Part shown: in pieces, positions 32,501 through 41,774 of the stretch
Numbering within the stretch: position 1 is the first letter of the stretch
Layout: each line of letters opens with the position of its first letter
DNA from: Caprella mutica
Lineage: Eukaryota > Arthropoda > Malacostraca > Amphipoda > Caprellidae
Reading direction: 5' to 3'
NCBI GenBank assembly: GCA_947561585.1
Contig: CANNZV010001114.1
Span: forward strand, 1-64,000
DNA: 64,000 nt
The notes under the pieces: model-generated
Told to the model about the DNA's origin: nothing
The model's input: only the letters and a program-made list of their open reading frames with translations
Databases searched by the model: none
Program-made: the position numbers and the translations under genes

Positions 32501-34735
32501 AAAAACGGTTAACGCAGTTATTTTTGTAGACCATTTTTACATATCGTCTATATTTTTTCGATTTGATTAACGCAAAATTTATTTTTTCATTTATTCCGTA
32601 TGTTACCATGTATTTCCCGGTTTGAATTAAACCCCTATGTATGTATTCCATTAAAACTTAAAATTCTAATAATTTAAAAACCCGTTCGAATTTCGTAAAA
32701 CAAATCAATAGCATTCTGAAGGACCATAGGCCGAAGGTCTCCAGAAAATTTCAGCCCATTCTGTTGGATAGTCTCTGAAAATATCCTGGAAAGTATGTCG
32801 AATTAATTCTTATGTATCCCATTATAAATCAAGTGTTAATAATTTGAAAATCTCTTTGAATTTTGAAAAATCCTTTTAACACGTTCAATTATACACTACT
32901 TTCTAAAATGTTGTAAATTTTCAATTAAGTCTCTAGGTCTAACCGTTTGTGAGTAATATTTCTTCAAGTAACACACAAACATACACACACCTAGATGTAG
33001 CATATTATACAATATATAGATTGCCAATCTGGAGAAATGTGTTTAAAGACAAAAATGAAGGCACATATTTTAATTTTAACAAGGATCTCTCATGCAGGTC
33101 ACAATCAATTTTGTTCAACAACTCTTTTTTGGAAAAATAGAAATGTCCTTGTTTGGAGAAATTGTTAATTATCTCAAAATTTCAATCAATCGAATTACTA
33201 AACATAATCTACAATGCCACCCTAAAGAATGAAAGTCAGACATCAACTTCTTGAAACCGATTTTACACGCCGTAGAAAATTCGTCAATTACTGGTTCTTG
33301 CAAAGACATGTTCGTTTTGTGGAAAATATTATCTTGAGGGACGAAACTGTATTTTATTATTTTATATGAACGGAGAAGTAATTAATCAGAACATTCAGCA
33401 ATATGCTTCTCATAATATTCATCCAGATTTTAATTTTGACCGACTTTATCACTGTGGAAATTAAAATCGTCACTCTAACTTTCATTTTGTAGGGGTGGCT
33501 CGAACTACCTTTGTTAAAATTTAAACTTGTGCTCAAATATTTAAACTCCATATTTTTAATGGAATAGTTATTTGTATGCTATTAAAACCTAGAAATAAAT
33601 ATATTTTATTAACCCTTAAAAGACTGACTGAGGAGTTTAAGCTCGACAAACCGAATTCATTCAATATAATAACACTGTTCCCATCATTCTTGGGTAAATA
33701 AAATTTTGCCCAGTACATTATTATGATAAAAACTATCAACTGACAAAAAATCATATATAATTCGAGCCGCTGGTTTCCTAAATATCAATGTGTAAAGAAT
33801 CCTCTCAAATTTTGTCAGTCCATTTAGGGTTAATGGGGTTGGTGTCTAATAAATATATTCTTTATGCTTGAACTTACTTCATTGTCCGTTTTCTGACCGT
33901 TTGCGCAAAGCCATTTTCACCACCCATTAATAAAATCGTTATAATGTTCACAACAATAGATACATCTCTATGAAAATTTAGTTGAAGATGGAGAAGGGAT
34001 GAACAAAGAAAATGATACTTGAAAGAAAACTACTACTTGAAAAATATACTAAATTAAATGTAGTTCACTTCTTTGTATGCTAATTGTACATAAGCAAACA
34101 AAAAATATGACTGGGAATCAAATGACTGGGGATCAAATGGTATGGGGATCTTTTGACCGGGGATCAATTGACCAGCCACAATTCAGAATACTATGAGTTT
34201 CCGAGGACCTCGTCGTTACCCTTCGTCAATTCAGTCAAATGTACGAAATAAGCAATGCCCTTTCTATTTTACTTATAAGAGAAAGAGAATTGATCAATTA
34301 ATTTGTTATTGAAATACACATACTCCATTGATCTTGTATATTTATTTATATACCCATTGTTAACAACAACACTATTTCAGTAAAGGTGGGTTGAATACTC
34401 ACATAATCAGTTCCGGTATCAACATAACAAGGGATATAGACTGAGCTGTTGAGTGTAGTGAATAACTCTGGAATATTGAATCCATCAGCTGTTGATAAAA
34501 ATAGTATAAATATTACCTACATAGATTCCCTTTATGAATCTGCAAGAGGTCTCATCTGTTGAATTGGTGGTATAATGGTATAATTAATTAATTCAGTATT
34601 TTTACCAGGTTTCCCGATTCTAAACTATAATATAAACAAAAAGAAATATACATTATAAATTCCCTCACCTTCAGTCTGACTTATGAACAAAATGCTGAAA
34701 GCAAGAACTAAAAATATGGACGTCATTTGGTTCAT
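20529..34735 (-). CDS. Secreted Ig plus C-type lectin domain protein
   Basis: Six exons: 34735-34669, 34488-34403, 31133-30866, 24841-24638, 21041-20950, 20675-20529. All introns are GT…AG, the phases agree, and the 864 coding bases give 287 residues. A signal peptide (MNQMTSIFLVLAFSILFISQ) precedes an Ig domain: first Cys in VYIPCYV, Trp in PISWTRA, and SGTYTCH for the second Cys. A C-type lectin domain follows: CSEGF, GKCLYYS, ALRDC, FKMWTGYTLI, and NFLCEQP at the end. I see no EPN/QPD or WND, so calcium-dependent sugar binding is doubtful. There is no membrane segment; it is probably an extracellular recognition protein. Gastropod CREPs have the same domain pair, but homology was not tested. 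Exon 4 uses a weak donor (AG|GTTCGA) 20-25 bases from a transposon edge. No AATAAA was found close after the stop. Confidence 0.8.
21540..21722 (-). pseudogene. Mariner-type transposase remnant
   Basis: The minus strand reads EWPQRSSDLTDGGYFLWSYF at about 21722-21660 and later LKANSDVIKRSMKAVRKRAQ before 21540. Both match the order of motifs at the C-terminus of the widespread WPPRSPDLTPCDFFLWG class of mariner-like transposases. Stops and frame breaks separate the pieces. Confidence 0.5.
21808..22979. mobile_element. Foldback element type A with captured fragment
   Basis: Inverted arms of 16-base units GGAAAATTGGTCGAAA lie at 21808-22095 and 22655-22979. The outer ends are GGGTCCAGGAAAATTG and, inverted, GAGATCCGGAAAATTG. 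A target duplication TCATCCTGC (9 bp; 10 with one more A) lies at 21799-21807 and 22981-22989. It interrupts a mariner-like element whose intact relative sequence reads straight across the site. Even the irregular units (GCACAACAATTGATCG) are mirrored. Open frames of 80-150 residues made of FDQFS-type repeats are artefacts. The loop holds a gene-like fragment. Confidence 0.85.
22105..22360 (-). pseudogene. Gene-like fragment in loop of foldback A
   Basis: The minus strand encodes GRSSQKGMWIHEQSHL and, after a stretch, MLMDLEKLLCECSHLARNVT. A plus-strand relative at 48912-49182 encodes GRSSQKGQWLHEQSHH and MLMDAEKLIREYSHLPRNVT. Differences between the two keep amino-acid similarity, as expected of former coding exons. 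The product is not recognised. The C-terminal part faintly recalls the end of acid lipases, but I do not claim it. Confidence 0.4.
23166..24443. mobile_element. Non-autonomous hAT element, 1278 bp
   Basis: The ends are CAGGGGTGGCGAACC and, inverted, CAGGGGTGCCAAACC. The flanking 8-mers ACCTAAGA and ACTTACGA match at six of eight positions. It is inserted in the right half of a mariner-like element and itself contains another copy of that element (about 23380-24118). No hAT transposase is present. Confidence 0.75.
23500..23710 (-). pseudogene. Second mariner-type transposase remnant
   Basis: The minus strand at about 23705-23631 reads ELSPRISDVTCCNFFLWGYL, homologous to the remnant at 21540-21722 and to the same transposase motif. 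It belongs to a second copy of the mariner-like element (about 23380-24118) lying inside the hAT element. Confidence 0.5.
25479..26590. mobile_element. Foldback element type B
   Basis: The outer ends are GGTTCTAGGACTTTTG and, inverted, GGTGACAGGAATTTTG. The flanks carry a 9-bp duplication with one mismatch: TATCAGTAC (25470-25478) and TAACAGTAC (26591-26599). The arms begin with 15-base units GGAATTTTGCCCGGC (two on the left, five on the right) and continue into a ~150-base unique inverted segment (TTTAAATTAGTAAATTGTAA on the left). The loop is non-coding. It lies in intron 3 of the Ig-lectin gene. Confidence 0.8.
27066..29625 (+). mobile_element. 5'-truncated non-LTR retrotransposon (Jockey/CR1 group)
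   Basis: Runs from the C-terminal end of the endonuclease domain through reverse transcriptase to a 230-base 3' UTR ending in ATTATC repeats. 5' truncation and a short tandem tail are usual for non-LTR elements. It is on the strand opposite to the host Ig-lectin gene, in intron 3. A second, shorter relative lies at 50600-51290. Confidence 0.85.
27070..29394 (+). pseudogene. LINE endonuclease-reverse transcriptase, three stop positions
   Basis: One frame stays open for about 775 codons apart from a TAA at 27589 and an adjacent TGA-TAA pair at 28396. There is no frameshift. TKPTRF and SLLDHVWYN come from the end of an APE-type endonuclease. The reverse transcriptase shows PISTLPLLSKIFE, QFGFR, VDLSKAFDTVNH, GVPQGSILGP and the catalytic FADD at about 28585. 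The C-terminal TFQRLTICQRSL…GPRLWNSIP block is typical of the Jockey/CR1 side of the LINE tree. The low level of damage means a young copy. No intact promoter or ORF1 is present. Confidence 0.9.
29851..30824. mobile_element. TIR element, mariner-like ends
   Basis: The left end CAGGGTGACCAATAAAAA and the inverted right end CAGGGTCTGGGTGACCAATA share more than 90 bases of inward similarity (for example GATGTAGAAAGATAAAACAA). No usable transposase frame. The right flank is TA-rich. Lies in intron 3 of the Ig-lectin gene. Confidence 0.6.
30863..30946 (-). repeat. 42-bp duplication giving two in-frame splice donors
   Basis: The last 42 bases of exon 3 of the Ig-lectin gene are duplicated in tandem, including the exon-intron edge. 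The inner donor is G|GTGATT at 30908; the outer is G|GTGAGT at 30866, the better match. Both leave phase 1, so use of either adds or drops exactly 14 residues between the Ig and lectin domains. Confidence 0.75.
32165..33022 (+). repeat. Interspersed repeat starting ACTAGTGGGTACCCG
   Basis: Starts ACTAGTGGGTACCCGTGCAA. It holds the phrase AAATTTCAGCCCATTCTGTT and ends in an ACACACAAACATACACACAC stretch followed by ATATATAGATT. This start and end style is common to widespread arthropod and other invertebrate interspersed repeats, but I cannot name the family. Confidence 0.45.
33238..33440 (+). pseudogene. Mariner-type transposase N-terminal remnant
   Basis: The plus strand reads RHQLLETDFTRRRKFVNYWF and, after ILRDET (the place of the first catalytic Asp), GEVINQNIQQYASHNIHPDF at 33372. 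This order matches the middle of mariner-like transposases of the class whose C-terminus appears at 21540-21722. A frame break lies between the two pieces. Confidence 0.5.
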
Positions 34736-34840
34736 TTTAATAAAATATATAATGATATTGGGAAGATTTTATAAGTTGCAGCAATATAACCAACAGACAA
34801 CAGTAAACTGACACTAACACACTGTCACTCTGTTCTGTGT

Positions 34841-34848
34841 CTTTTATA
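34841..34848 (-). promoter_or_regulatory. TATA box of Ig-lectin gene
   Basis: TATAAAAG on the minus strand lies about 110 bases upstream of the start codon. An initiator-like TCAGTT is at 34811-34806, 37 bases downstream of the TATA start, and an ACAGTG is near 34823. No intron is apparent in the leader. Confidence 0.55.
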
Positions 34849-35283
34849 GTAGGTACCAACCTACCTTATGAAGGTCATATCTTATGAATTGCTTCTTTCA
34901 GTTTTAAGAAGTACACAAGAATCTTTACATGCTAAACCCCTCGCCAACAAATTTAATTAGAATAAAGTGCCACTTAAAGATGAACCTCATGTTAAAGAAC
35001 CCATTAATAACTATACTCAATAGAGTCTTTGTATTAAAGATATTATACAGTCTAAGGGGTACTAATAAAATATCAATGTCGAAGTTAAATTTAGGTTGCG
35101 AGCTTTCAGTTGTTTGCTTATTTGGCGAACATTGCATTAAAAATGATAGGAGAGATTTTGTTTCAGACAATGAATATACAATTTTTTATTCAAAATCTGG
35201 AAACCTAGAAAAACCTTCAAAGTTGACAGATTAATAACTATCTTTATATTATATTCTGAAAAAAATTTCTATGAATATAAATT

Positions 35284-38200
35284 AAATTTCAAAGAATTAA
35301 ATTTCAAAGAAATTAAATTTCAAAGAAATTAAATTTCAAAGAAATTAAATTTCAAAGAAATTAAATTTCAAAGAAATTAAATTTCAAAGAAATTAAATTT
35401 CAAAGAAATTAAATTTCAAAGAAATTAAATTTCAAAGAAATTAAATTTCAAAGAAATTAAATTTCAAAGAAATTAAATTTCAAAGAAATTAAATTTCAAA
35501 GAAATTAAATTTCAAAGAAATTAAATTTCAAAGAAAATCAATTTCAAAGAAATTAAATTTCAAAGAAATTAAATTTCAAAGAAATTAAATTTCAAAGAAA
35601 TTAAATTTCAAAGAAATTAAATTTCAAAGAAATTAAATTTCAAAGAAATTAAATTTCAAAGAAATTAAATTTCAAAGAAATTAAATTTCAAAGAAATTAA
35701 ATTAAATTTCAAAGAAATTAAATTTCAAAGAAATTAAATTTCAAAGAAATTAAATTTCAAAGAAATTAAATTTCAAAGAAATTAAATTTCAAAGAAATTA
35801 AATTTCAAAGAAATTAAATTTCAAAGAAATTAAATTTCAAAGAAATTAAATTTCAAAGAAATTAAATTTCAAAGAAATTAAATTTCAAAGAAATTAAATT
35901 TCAAAGAAATTAAATTTCAAAGAAATTAAATTTCAAAGAAATTAAATTTCAAAGAAATTAAATTTCAAAGAAATTAAATTTCAAAGAAATTAAATTTCAA
36001 AGAAATTAAATTTCAAAGAAATTGAATTTCAAAGAAATTGAATTTCAAAGAAATTGAATTTCAAAGAAATTAAATTTCAAAGAAATTAAATTTCAAAGAA
36101 ATTACATTTCAAAGAAATTAAATTTCAAAGAAATTAAATTTCAAAGAAATTAAATTTCAAAGAAATTAAATTTCAAAGAAATTAAATTTCAAAGAAATTA
36201 AATTTCAAAGAAATTAAATTTCAAAGAAATTAAATTTCAAAGAAATTAAATTTCAAAGAAATTTCAAAGAAATGAAATTTCAAGGAAATGAAATTTCAAA
36301 GAAATGAAATTTCAAAGAAATGAAATTTCAAAGAAATGAAATTTCAAAGAAATGAAATTTCAAAGAAATGAAATTTCAAAGAAATGAAATTTCAAAGAAA
36401 TGAAATTTCAAAGAAATGAAATTTCAAAGAAATGAAATTTCAAAGAAATGAAATTTCAACGAAATGAAATTTCAAAGAAATGAAATTTCAAAGAAATGAA
36501 ATTTCAAAGAAATGAAATTTCAAAGAAATGAAATTTCAAAGAAATAAAATTTCAAAGAAATAAAATTTCAAAGAAATAAAATTTCAAAGAAATAAAATTT
36601 CAATGAAATAAAATTTCAAAGAAATATAATTTCAAAGAAATAAAATTTCAATGAAATAAAATTTCAATGAAATAAAATTTCAATGAAATAAAATTTCAAA
36701 GAAATATAATTTTAAAGAAATATAATTTCAATGAAATAAAATTTCAAAGAAATAAAATTTCAAAGAAATTAAATTTCAAAGAAATTAAATTTCAAAGAAA
36801 TTAAATTTCAAAGAAATTAAATATAATTTCAAAGAAATTAAATTTCAAAGAAATTAAATTTCAAAGAAATTAAATTTCAAAGAAATTAAATTTCAAAGAA
36901 ATTAAATTTCAAAGAAATTAAATTTCAAAGAAATTAAATTTCAAAGAAATTAAATTTCAAAGAAATTAAATTTCAAAGAAATTAAATTTCAAAGAAATTA
37001 AATTTCAAAGAAATTAAATTTCAAAGAAATTAAATTTCAAAGAAATTAAATTTCAAAGAAAATCAATTTCAAAGAAATTAAATTTCAAAGAAATTAAATT
37101 TCAAAGAAATTAAATTTCAAAGAAATTAAATTTCAAAGAAATTAAATTTCAAAGAAATTAAATTTCAAAGAAATTAAATTTCAAAGAAATTAAATTTCAA
37201 AGAAATTAAATTTCAAAGAAATTAAATTTCAAAGAAATTAAATTTCAAAGAAATTAAATTTCAAAGAAATTAAATTTCAAAGAAATTAAATTTCAAAGAA
37301 ATTAAATTTCAAAGAAATTAAATTTCAAAGAAATTAAATTTCAAAGAAATTAAATTTCAAAGAAATTAAATTTCAAAGAAATTAAATTTCAAAGAAATTA
37401 AATTTCAAAGAAATTAAATTTCAAAGAAATTAAATTTCAAAGAAATTAAATTTCAAAGAAATTAAATTTCAAAGAAATTAAATTTCAAAGAAATTAAATT
37501 TCAAAGAAATTAAATTTCAAAGAAATTAAATTTCAAAGAAATTAAATTTCAAAGAAATTAAATTTCAAAGAAATTAAATTTCAAAGAAATTAAATTTCAA
37601 AGAAATTAAATTTCAAAGAAATTAAATTTCAAAGAAATTACATTTCAAAGAAATTAAATTTCAAAGAAATTAAATTTCAAAGAAATTAAATTTCAAAGAA
37701 ATTAAATTTCAAAGAAATTAAATTTCAAAGAAATTAAATTTCAAAGAAATTTCAAAGAAATGAAATTTCAAGGAAATGAAATTTCAAAGAAATGAAATTT
37801 CAAAGAAATGAAATTTCAAAGAAATTTCAAAGAAATGAAATTTCAAGGAAATGAAATTTCAAAGAAATGAAATTTCAAAGAAATGAAATTTCAAAGAAAT
37901 GAAATTTCAAAGAAATGAAATTTCAAAGAAATGAAATTTCAACGAAATGAAATTTCAAAGAAATGAAATTTCAAAGAAATGAAATTTCAAAGAAATGAAA
38001 TTTCAAAGAAATGAAATTTCAAAGAAATAAAATTTCAAAGAAATAAAATTTCAAAGAAATAAAATTTCAATGAAATAAAATTTCAATGAAATAAAATTTC
38101 AAAGAAATATAATTTCAAAGAAATAAAATTTCAATGAAATAAAATTTCAAAGAAATAAAATTTCAAAGAAATATAATTTCAAAGAAATAAAATTTCAAAG

Positions 38201-40115
38201 AAATAAAATTTCAAAGAAATTAAATTTCAAAGAAATTAAATTTCAAAGAAATTAAATTTCAAAGAAATTAAATTTCAAAGAAATTAAATTTCAAAGAAAT
38301 TAAATATAATTTCAAAGAAATTAAATTTCAAAGAAATTAAATTTCAAAGAAATTAAATTTCAAAGAAATTAAATTTCAAAGAAATTAAATTTCAAAGAAA
38401 TTAAATTTCAAAGAAATTAAATTTCAAAGAAATTAAATTTCAAAGAAATTAAATTTCAAAGAAATTAAATTTCAAAGAAATTAAATTTCAAAGAAATTAA
38501 ATTTCAAAGAAATTAAATTTCAAAGAAATTAAATTTCAAAGAAATTAAATTTCAAAGAAATTAAATTTCAAAGAAATTAAATTTCAAAGAAATTAAATTT
38601 CAAAGAAATTAAATTTCAAAGAAATTAAATTTCAAAGAAATTAAATTTCAAAGAAATTAAATTTCAAAGAAATTAAATTTCAAAGAAATTAAATTTCAAA
38701 GAAATTAAATTTCAAAGAAATTAAATTTCAAAGAAATTAAATTTCAAAGAAATTAAATTTCAAAGAAATTAAATTTCAAAGAAATTAAATTTCAAAGAAA
38801 TTAAATTTCAAAGAAATTAAATTTCAAAGAAATTAAATTTCAAAGAAATTAAATTTCAAAGAAATTAAATTTCAAAGAAATTAAATTTCAAAGAAATTAA
38901 ATTTCAAAGAAATTAAATTTCAAAGAAATTAAATTTCAAAGAAATTAAATTTCAAAGAAATTAAATTTCAAAGAAATTAAATTTCAAAGAAATTAAATTT
39001 CAAAGAAATTAAATTTCAAAGAAATTAAATTTCAAAGAAATTAAATTTCAAAGAAATTAAATTTCAAAGAAATTACATTTCAAAGAAATTAAATTTCAAA
39101 GAAATTAAATTTCAAAGAAATTAAATTTCAAAGAAATTAAATTTCAAAGAAATTAAATTTCAAAGAAATTAAATTTCAAAGAAATTAAATTTCAAAGAAA
39201 TTAAATTTCAAAGAAATTAAATTTCAAAGAAATTTCAAAGAAATGAAATTTCAAGGAAATGAAATTTCAAAGAAATGAAATTTCAAAGAAATGAAATTTC
39301 AAAGAAATGAAATTTCAAAGAAATGAAATTTCAAAGAAATGAAATTTCAAAGAAATGAAATTTCAAAGAAATGAAATTTCAAAGAAATGAAATTTCAAAG
39401 AAATGAAATTTCAAAGAAATGAAATTTCAACGAAATGAAATTTCAAAGAAATGAAATTTCAAAGAAATGAAATTTCAAAGAAATGAAATTTCAAAGAAAT
39501 GAAATTTCAAAGAAATGAAATTTCAAAGAAATAAAATTTCAAAGAAATAAAATTTCAAAGAAATAAAATTTCAAAGAAATAAAATTTCAATGAAATAAAA
39601 TTTCAAAGAAATATAATTTCAAAGAAATAAAATTTCAATGAAATAAAATTTCAAAGAAATATAATTTTAAAGAAATATAATTTCAATGAAATAAAATTTC
39701 AAAGAAATAAAATTTCAAAGAAATTAAATTTCAAAGAAATTAAATTTCAAAGAAATTAAATTTCAAAGAAATTAAATATAATTTCAAAGAAATTAAATTT
39801 CAAAGAAATTAAATTTCAAAGAAATTAAATTTCAAAGAAATTAAATATAATTTCAAAGAAATTAAATATAATTTCAAAGAAATTAAATATAATTTCAAAG
39901 AAATTAAATATAATTTCAAAGAAATTAAATATAATTTCAAAGAAATTAAATATAATTTCAAAGAAATTAAATATAATTTCAAAGAAATTAAATATAATTT
40001 CAAAGAATTGAAATTGAATTTTAAAGAATTGAAGATGAAATTCAAAGAATTGAAGATGAAATTCAAAGAATTGAAGATGAAATTCAAAGAATTGAAAATG
40101 AATTTCAAAGAATTA
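35284..40115 (+). repeat. 4.8-kb satellite of 16-bp units with higher-order period
   Basis: Base unit AAATTAAATTTCAAAG, about 290 copies. Variant blocks follow a fixed order: TAAA-type, then GAAA-type (AAATGAAATTTCAAAG), then AAAATTTC/TATAATTTC-type. This order repeats three times. Diagnostic variants recur at 36460, 37943 and 39431 (CAACG) and at 36821, 38304 and 39776 (ATATAATTTC), giving a period of about 1.47-1.49 kb. From 39830 the unit becomes 21 bp (inserting ATATA) and then AATTGAAGATGAAATTCAAA plus G to 40115. Frames across it are artefacts. Confidence 0.95.
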
Positions 40116-40209
40116 AAAAGCCAGGGGGTTCCCAATGCATCTACCCAGGTAACATTGAGATATTCCTGGAATGTTCCCTCGATATCTATATATTCACTCA
40201 TTATCCGCT

Positions 40210-40975
40210 ATCGTAAAACGATATCGAGGGATTATTCCAGGGATTAGTGAAAATGAGTTGATCCTCTAATGATATCGAGGGATTAATCCATGGATTAGTG
40301 AAAATTAGTTGATCCCCTTAAGATATCGAGGGAATATTCCAGGAATTAGTGAAAATTAGTGTATCCTCTAACGAAATCGAGGGAATATTCCAGGAATTAG
40401 TGAAAATTAGTTGATCCCTAACGATATCGATGGAATACTCCAGGAATTAGTGAAAATAAGTTGGTCCCTATCGATATCGAGGGAATATTCCAGGAATTAC
40501 TGACAATTAGTTGATCCCCTAACGATATCGAGGGAATATTCCAGGAATTAGTGAAATTTGTTTAACCTCTAACGATATCAAGGGAATATTCTAGGAATTA
40601 TTAATAATTAGGTGATCCTAAACGATATCAAGGGAATATTCCAAGGATTAGTGAAAATTACTTCACCCACTAACGATATCGAGGAAATATTCCAGGAGTA
40701 AATGAAAATCAGTTGATCCCCTAATGATATCAAGGGAATATTCCAGGAATTAATGAAAACTAGTTGGTCTCTTTCCGATATTGAGGGAATATTCCAGGAA
40801 TCAATTAAAATTAGTTGATTCCCTATCGATATCGAGGGAATATTCCAAGAATTACTGAAAATTTGTTGATCCCTAAGGATATCGAAAGATTATTCCAGGA
40901 ATTACTAAAACTTAGTTGATTCCCTAACAATATCGAGGGAATATTCCAGGAATTAGTGAAAAAGTTGATCCCCAA
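40210..40975 (+). repeat. 51-bp tandem repeat
   Basis: Unit GATATCGAGGGAATATTCCA then GGAATTAGTGAAAATTAGTT then GATCCCCTAAC, about fourteen copies with moderate divergence. Inverted single copies near 41350-41640 make the host element partly palindromic. Confidence 0.85.
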
Positions 40976-41115
40976 AAAATTAAGAAAAACGATTATAAAA
41001 GAAAAAAAGAAATAATCTATGAAATATGAAACTATATTTATCGATGATAACCTAAAGATTTACTTGAGTTAATTATCATATTGCATAAAGTTCATTGAAA
41101 ATCCTACTTCTACTG

Positions 41116-41240
41116 TGTCCAGGATGGTCGAGTGGTTAGCGTCGCATGCAGAAGTCAACAAGGTGCTGGTTCGAGACCCAGAACATCACTTCATTTCTTT
41201 CTCCATTTCTTTCAATTTAATTTGTATATAACAATATGTT
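41116..41240 (+). mobile_element. tRNA-derived SINE, copy 2
   Basis: The A box TGGTCGAGTGG (41125-41135) and B box GGTTCGAGACC (41168-41178) are well kept and correctly spaced for RNA polymerase III. The tail matches copy 1 from CACTTCATTTCTTTC to TATAACAATATGT. The head recalls serine or leucine tRNA (GTCGAGTGGTTAGCG) but does not fold into a complete tRNA by eye. Inserted inside the CCCAGGTAAC element. Confidence 0.75.
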
Positions 41241-41681
41241 TCATTCAACTAATTCATGTAAAGTCAAACGTACAAGTACAAATGCAGTACATGCTAGAAA
41301 ATATAAATTTTGGTATTCTTATTTTTATATCCTTCCTCTATTCTATATATCCAGGGAATATTCCCATTTGATCCGGTCGATATTGAGGGAATATCCCCTC
41401 ACTATCCCAATTTTATTCCCTCGTTATCGAAGGGAATAATAATTTCGGTATTCCTTGCCCTTCCCTTGTAATCGAGGGAATATTCCAGGGATAATATATT
41501 TAAATCCCATCATTATTCCCTCGATATCATTTGGGGATATCCCCATATCGCAAAAACGTCAAAATAGGGTATCCCCTCGATAACACTGTGGATATCGAGG
41601 GAATAATCCCAGGGAATTTCCCTGGAATATCCCGGGGATAATTTTTTGTTACCTGGGTAATTCATAAGTATTATTTAAATG

Positions 41682-41760
41682 TACCTGAGACCGAATTTTC
41701 TGAGACCGAATTTTCCAAGACCGAAATTTCCTAGAACCCCGCATTCAGGTGTCTCAGGTA
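41682..41760 (-). repeat. Type E foldback arm
   Basis: Three 16-base units, read inverted as GGAAAATTCGGTCTCA, with outer edge GGTTCTAGGAAATTTC at 41738. A small inverted pair TGTACCTGAGAC / GTCTCAGGTACA bounds it. Only one arm is present. Confidence 0.55.
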
Positions 41761-41774
41761 CATATTTGACCTTT

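Larger units (their letters stand above)
31847..34080 (+). mobile_element. Mariner-like element remnant with long TIRs
   Basis: The left end CAGGGGTATCCCAGAAAAAA follows TA. The region 31905-32090 is inverted at 33870-34040 (for example ATGGGTGGTGAAAATGGCTT). It contains an N-terminal transposase remnant at 33238-33440 and is interrupted at 32165-33022. The right boundary is approximate. Confidence 0.5.
31204..34180. mobile_element. Foldback element type D, 3 kb
   Basis: The outer ends are GGGTGTAGGTCAATTG and, inverted, TGTGGCTGGTCAATTG. A perfect 9-bp duplication ATTCAGAAT lies at 31195-31203 and 34181-34189. The arms (about 31210-31300 and 34100-34175) hold 15-base units GGTCAAAAGATCCCC. 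The large loop contains a later mariner-like insertion and a further repeat. It fills most of intron 2 of the Ig-lectin gene. Confidence 0.85.
40144..41657. mobile_element. TIR element with CCCAGGTAAC ends
   Basis: The inverted ends CCCAGGTAACA (40144) and TGTTACCTGGG (to 41657) are flanked by TA. Inside are about fourteen 51-base units (40210-40975), a SINE (41116-41240) and inverted remains of the 51-base unit (41350-41640). No coding capacity. The ends resemble those at 6427-7537. Confidence 0.65.

Noticed and set aside
39809..40201. 130-codon minus-strand frame of LYLISLK/NSLNFIF repeats
   Set aside because: Generated by the 21-base derivative of the satellite; no gene context.
41116..41190. 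Functional tRNA gene
   Set aside because: A and B boxes are present but a full cloverleaf is not seen, and the same head-tail unit recurs at 3094-3228, so it is a SINE.
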